A DNA stretch of 64,000 nt from Impatiens glandulifera (lineage: Eukaryota; Streptophyta; Magnoliopsida; Ericales; Balsaminaceae). Under the pieces are notes generated by a model, which made no database searches, had not been told where the DNA came from, and worked only from the letters and a program-made list of their open reading frames with translations. The stretch is taken from NCBI RefSeq assembly GCF_907164915.1, contig NC_061862.1, positions 85,422,846 to 85,486,845 on the forward strand. Reading direction: 5' to 3'. Shown in pieces: positions 59,505-64,000 of the stretch (within the stretch, counting starts at the first letter, position 1; each line of letters begins with the position of its first letter). Both the position numbers and the translations under genes were made by a program.

Positions 59505-62500
59505 TCATGATGCAGCAACAATGAGCATTGAGAGTTTGGTAACAAAAAAACGAAAACGAGAAGAGGATAGAGCTTTGGTGAACAAGTCGGCGATCTGCAC
59601 AGAGGAAGAAACAAATGGCAATGTGATGGTATCGATTGCAAAGTGATGTCGAACAACATGACAATCAATCTCAATGTGTTTCGTCCTCTCATGGAACACC
59701 GAATTACGAGCAATCTGGATGGCACTCTTATTATCACAGAACAATGGACTAGGCTCATGAAGAAAGACTCCCATGTCGGCAAGTAACCATCGTAACCAAA
59801 CAGTCTCACAGGTCGTAGAGGCCATAACACGATACTCAGCTTCCGTGGAAGATCTAGAGATCACATCTTGTTTCTTGATCTTCCATAAAATCAATGAATC
59901 ACCAAGAAAGATACAAAACCCTGTGGTGGACTTTTGATCGGAGGGATCACCAGCCCAATCATCATCAGAGAACGCTCGAAGATCCAAGGAAGAAGAGGAA
60001 GAAAGGAGAAGGCTCTGAAATTGAGTTCCCCGAAGATACCGGAGAATACGAAGGACAACACTCCAATGAACTGTATTAGGCGCAGTAACAAACTGACTAA
60101 CAATGTGTACAGCATGAGCAATATCAGGACGGGTGATGGTGAGGTAAACCAAGCTGCCAACAATAGTACGATACAAGGCTGGATCTGGCAAAGGTGAGCC
60201 ATCGGTTAGAGAATATCGAGCATTGGTTTCAATTGGAGTATCCACAATCTTATTTTCAGTAAGACGAGCACGATCAAATATATCACCTATATATTTTGAC
60301 TGAGATAAAATATATCCCTTTGGAGATGAAGCAACCTCAATCCCAAGGAAATAACGTAACATCCCCAAATCTTTCATCGCAAAACTACGAGCCAACTCGG
60401 ATTTCAAGAGCCCAATCCCGTCAATATCATCACCTGTAATAATCATATCATCAACGTATAAAGATAGAAGAATACGGCCTCGATCTGTACACTTGATGAA
60501 CAATGCCGAATCATGATGACTACGATGAAATCCTATTGAAGTGATCACAAAAGAGAATTTATCAAACAAAGCACGTGGTGCTTGTTTAAGCCCATAGAGA
60601 GCTTTCCGGAGCTTACAAACTTCACCAGGTTTGTGAGGGACCCTAGGTGGAGGAACCATAAAAACCTCTTCTTGAAGATCTCCATTGAGGAAAGCATTTT
60701 TAACATCCATCTGAGTTATATTCCACTTACGAACGGAAGCAACGGCAATAAGAGTGCGAACTGTTGTCATTTTCGCAACTGGGGCAAAAGTTTCCTCGTA
60801 ATCCATGCCATATTCCTGAGAAAAACCCCTCGCAACGACTCGGGCTTTATATCTCTCAATAGACCCATCAGACTTGGTTTTGATTTTGTATACCCATCGA
60901 GAACCAATAGGTCATTTTCCTGATGGTAAAGAAACCAAATTCCAAGTATGTGTTTGATGTAGTGCTGCAAGTTCCTCAGCCATAGCAAACTGCCAAAGAG
61001 GATCAATAACAGCTTCTCGATAGGACGATGGCTCATACAAACAATGAATAGATGCTAAAAAGGAAGCAAAATATGTAGAGTAACACGAATAAGAAAAATC
61101 AGGAAGTTTGGTTGACTTACGTATACGGGTTGACTGACGAGGTGGAGGAGATTGAGAGACTGTGGAGGGAGGAAGATATGTGTCAGGAACTGCAGTACTA
61201 GAGTCTGTAGTAGGAGGTGTCACCTCTGTAGTAGGAGGTGTCACCTCATCATCAACCGTAAAAGGATCAATTCTAACAAAGTCTAAGTGAGTCATATCAT
61301 GAGAATTTTTAGGAATGGAAAAAAATGGAATATGCTCAAGAAACGAAACATGACGGGAGACATATAATTTTTGACTAACGGGATCAAAACAACGATAACC
61401 TTTCTGTCCTATCCCGTACCCCAAGAAAACACACATTACAGATCGTGAAGTCAATTTGCTCCGCTCAACGTGTGGACGTAATACAAAACAAGCGGAACCA
61501 AAGACACGTAATGAGGAATAAGTAGGAGCATATCCTTGAAGCTTTTCAAACGGTGACAAACCTGAGTTGTGAGATGTTAGAATCATATTAATAAGATGTA
61601 CAGCAGTGAGGATGGCTTCACCCCAAAAGACACTAGGAACATTGGCAGACAATAAGAGAGAGCGAGCTGTTTCAACAATATGTCGATGTTTTCTTTCTGC
61701 AACGCCATTTTGTTGAGGGGTGTCTGAACAAGAACTCTGATGAAGAGTTCTGTCAGAAGCAAGTAACCTAGAGAAATCATTAGAGGTGTATTCCCCACCC
61801 AAATCACAACGAAAACATTTAATGAAAGACGAATACTGAGTTTTGACAAGAGCTCTAAAAGTATGAAATATACCTAAAAATTCAGAACGACGTTTCATAA
61901 GAAAAACCCAAGTATAACGAGTACAATCATCAATAAACGAAACATAATAGCGGGAACCCCCTTTTGTATGTAAAGGAGAAGGTCCCCACACATCAGAATG
62001 AATTAGATCAAATGGAACAAAAGATGAAGATAAACTTGTTTTAAAAGGCAAAGCTGAAAACTTAGCAAGTTTACAACCACTACAATCAGAAACATCATCA
62101 GTTTTCAAATCACCTAAAACTCCAGTAGAAGCCAAAAAATTTAAACGGGATCCCGAAATATGTCCTAAACGAGAATTCCATAAATAAAAGGTAGAAGAAG
62201 AGCGACTCAAATGAAAAGATGTTAAATCCACAGTAGAAGCAGCACTAGTAGCTATTTTTGGTACTTCAAGTTCATCCAACACATATAATCCTCCTCTCCT
62301 ATGGCCTGTCCCAATTAGCTTCTGAGAATGTGGATCCTGCACATAACAAGTGGAATTAGAAAAGAAGACGGAATATCCCAAGTCACACAATTGACTAACC
62401 GGGACAAGATTTAAGGTAAGACTTGGAATATAATAGACATCTGAAAGAGTTAAATTGTGTGTATTAATAGAACCGACTCCTACTAATGGCATATGGGTAC

Positions 62501-63665
62501 CATCAGCTGTTGCAACCGAGATAGACGAGTTTGGTGACAAAGAATCAAAAGAAGAAAATTCAGGAGAAATATGATGAGAGGCCCCAGAGTCTAGAACCCA
62601 AACAAAAGAATATATACCTGAGGGAGCAGAGGTATTGGAAGAAGACAAACCGACATGAGAAGACACTGACATGGCATGAGGTTGCGAAGCGAGAAACCTT
62701 TGGAACTGCTCAATCATCGATGGATCTATAGGAGGTGGAGTCAATACACTACTAGCTTGGAATGCTTGACTTGTAGGTTTCCATGGGGGCAAATGAGATG
62801 ATGATTGTGGAGGGCGTCTTTGTGATTACTGTTGTGGTTGCGATTGTTGTTGTTGGTGCGGTTGTTTACCTTTATTGATTAACAAAGGACATTGGCCTTT
62901 CCAGTGACCCTTCTTCTTACAGAAAGCACATTCATCCATAGCCACTCGTGAGTTCAATCGATTCGGATGATTACTAGAGGGATTATGTGGAGTTGCAAGA
63001 ACGAATGAAGTAGATGTTGGGTTATGCTCTTTGTCAAGTCGAGTCTTGATTCGTATCTCCTCAGCTATCAACTCATGGACAACCGAATCAACTGAAGGCA
63101 AAGGGTTCCGATGCAAGATTGATCCACGCAAAGTCTCAAAATCAGATCGAAGAGCAACCAAAAATTGAACTAAGCGTTGTTGCTCTCAATGTGTGATGTA
63201 AGGTGCCAATACCCGTAACTCTTCAGACTCGGTAAGAGCCAACTGATCCCACAAATCAGACATGGCGGAATAAAAATCTTGGATACACAAATCATTCTGC
63301 TTGAGTGCACGAATGTCCGTTTCCAACTGAAATTGTCGGGCAAAATTAGACTGTGTATAAAGACGAGTAAGATGGTCCCAAACGTGCTTGGATGTATCGT
63401 ACTTTGCCAACTGAACCCCAATCGAATGTGTGACAGAATTGTTTATCCACGTGATGATCTTCGAGTTATCGGCCTCCCAAACATCGAGCATTGTTGCATA
63501 AGTCTCTGCAGCCTTATCGGTAGGTGGCATTTTCGTACCCGTAACATAACCCCACATCGATTTTCCCTTCAAAAAAATTTTCATCACATAGCTCCAATAC
63601 GAATAATTTTTCCCATCCAACTGTACACTAATAGACTGAAGATAATTGTCTTTACGAACAGCCAT
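59505..63665 (-). pseudogene. copia gag-pol polyprotein with three in-frame stops
   Basis: Start MAVRKDNY at 63665. The gag domain has LDGKNYSYWSYVMKIFLKGK and W.HLTRLYTQSN; the zinc knuckle CAFCKKKGHWKGQC lies near 62935-62890. The protease has WVLDSGASHHIS (about 62600-62565). The integrase shows HSDVWG, RCDLGGEY and QQNGVAERKHR (the three acidic residues). The reverse transcriptase has [12 protein letters not shown] and LYVDDMIITGDD, and RNase H has DDWAGDPSD and SSTEAEYR. Stops lie at about 63186, 62826 and 60912, all in one frame. At each the family context suggests Arg (CGA), Gln (CAA) and Arg (CGA), so all three fit C-to-T changes. Enzyme motifs are otherwise intact. Confidence 0.93.
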
Positions 63666-63879
63666 AACGAACAAGCAAATGAGATCCAAGCAACAAAGGA
63701 ACCAAACAAACAAAATCCCCAATTCACAAGCCAACAAACAAACCCTAGGAGCTGCAATCAATCAGTGCGGAAGCAAAACAAGAGGCATACCGTAACAGAT
63801 TAATCCTTCGGTGTAGAAGCATAAGAATCGTTGCAAAAACCCTCGATCCCAACAAATCAAGCCCTATAAATGAATGGTG

Positions 63880-63891
63880 GCTCTGATACCA
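63880..63891 (-). other. Primer-binding site (initiator tRNA-Met)
   Basis: On minus, TGGTATCAGAGC directly follows the LTR end. It is the standard complement of the 3' end of plant initiator tRNA-Met used by copia elements. Confidence 0.9.
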
Positions 63892-64000
63892 TGATAGAAA
63901 AGAAAGAAAAGAAAAACTAGGGTTTTATTATACATTGAATATGTTAAAATAGAAAAACAATAAAAGACTTATTTATAAGCCAACAAAGAGACTAAATAAT
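63892..64000 (-). repeat. 5' LTR of copia element, partial
   Basis: The first 109 bases from the inner edge match 59348-59456 with four differences near the TGATAG end. The rest is beyond the window. Confidence 0.92.

Larger units (their letters stand above)
59348..64000 (-). mobile_element. Ty1/copia retrotransposon, nearly complete, cut by window end
   Basis: Minus orientation: 5' LTR (63892 to beyond the window), primer-binding site, one gag-pol frame (63665-59505), polypurine tract (59499-59492) and 3' LTR (59491-59348). Over the 109 bases visible in both LTRs I count 4 differences, so the insertion is fairly young. The gag-pol frame has only three nonsense codons and no frameshift. Confidence 0.93.

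Overview
This is nuclear DNA from a dicot plant. The evidence is intron-split genes with GT..AG junctions, three light-harvesting Lhcb1 genes with chloroplast transit peptides, a plant-type 7-TM THH1/TOM1-family gene, a carbohydrate-binding X8 gene, a nuclear tRNA-Leu, and a dense set of plant transposons (Ty1/copia, L1-type LINEs, hAT, PIF/Harbinger, MITEs, tRNA-derived SINE-like repeats) in AT-rich spacer. The species cannot be named from the sequence alone.

Layout. 1-1650: 3' end of a copia element with its LTR. 1.75-3.75 kb: a ~2 kb foldback repeat built from a CACGTTTTTGA-like unit. ~4.9-10.1 kb: a decayed PIF/Harbinger element with a Myb-like ORF1 (-) and a DDE transposase (+) transcribed away from a 51-bp minisatellite. 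11.0-12.2 kb: a second long inverted repeat. 17.6-24.2 kb: an L1-type LINE split by a 3.2-kb hAT element that has a perfect 8-bp target duplication. 28.2-36.5 kb: a 13-exon THH1/TOM1-family gene. 36.97-37.57 kb: a 4-exon X8-domain gene, convergent with it. 38.86 kb: tRNA-Leu(UAG). 39.25-57.29 kb: three intronless Lhcb1 genes (-,+,+), separated by two decayed zinc-finger/hAT transposases, a LINE, a tandem MITE, a tandem tRNA-like repeat array and another LINE. 59.35-64 kb: an almost complete young copia element on the minus strand, running off the window edge.

How the host genes relate. The Lhcb1 copies encode nearly the same mature LHCII protein and differ mainly in the transit peptide. Their promoters share TATA, GATA/I-box and CCAAT-like elements, and two of them show clock-type motifs (evening element, CCA1-like site). 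A promoter-like segment with no gene, at 58.77 kb, suggests that a fourth copy once existed. The THH1/TOM1 and X8 genes are ordinary single genes with no evident functional link to the photosynthetic cluster.

I found no clear new molecular system. The most unusual items are the CACGTT foldback, a MITE carrying a tRNA-Gly-like sequence that sits as a tandem pair inside a dead transposase, the 1.2-kb hairpin at 11.6 kb, the orphan Lhcb1 promoter segment, and a tRNA-Leu with an unexpected discriminator base.
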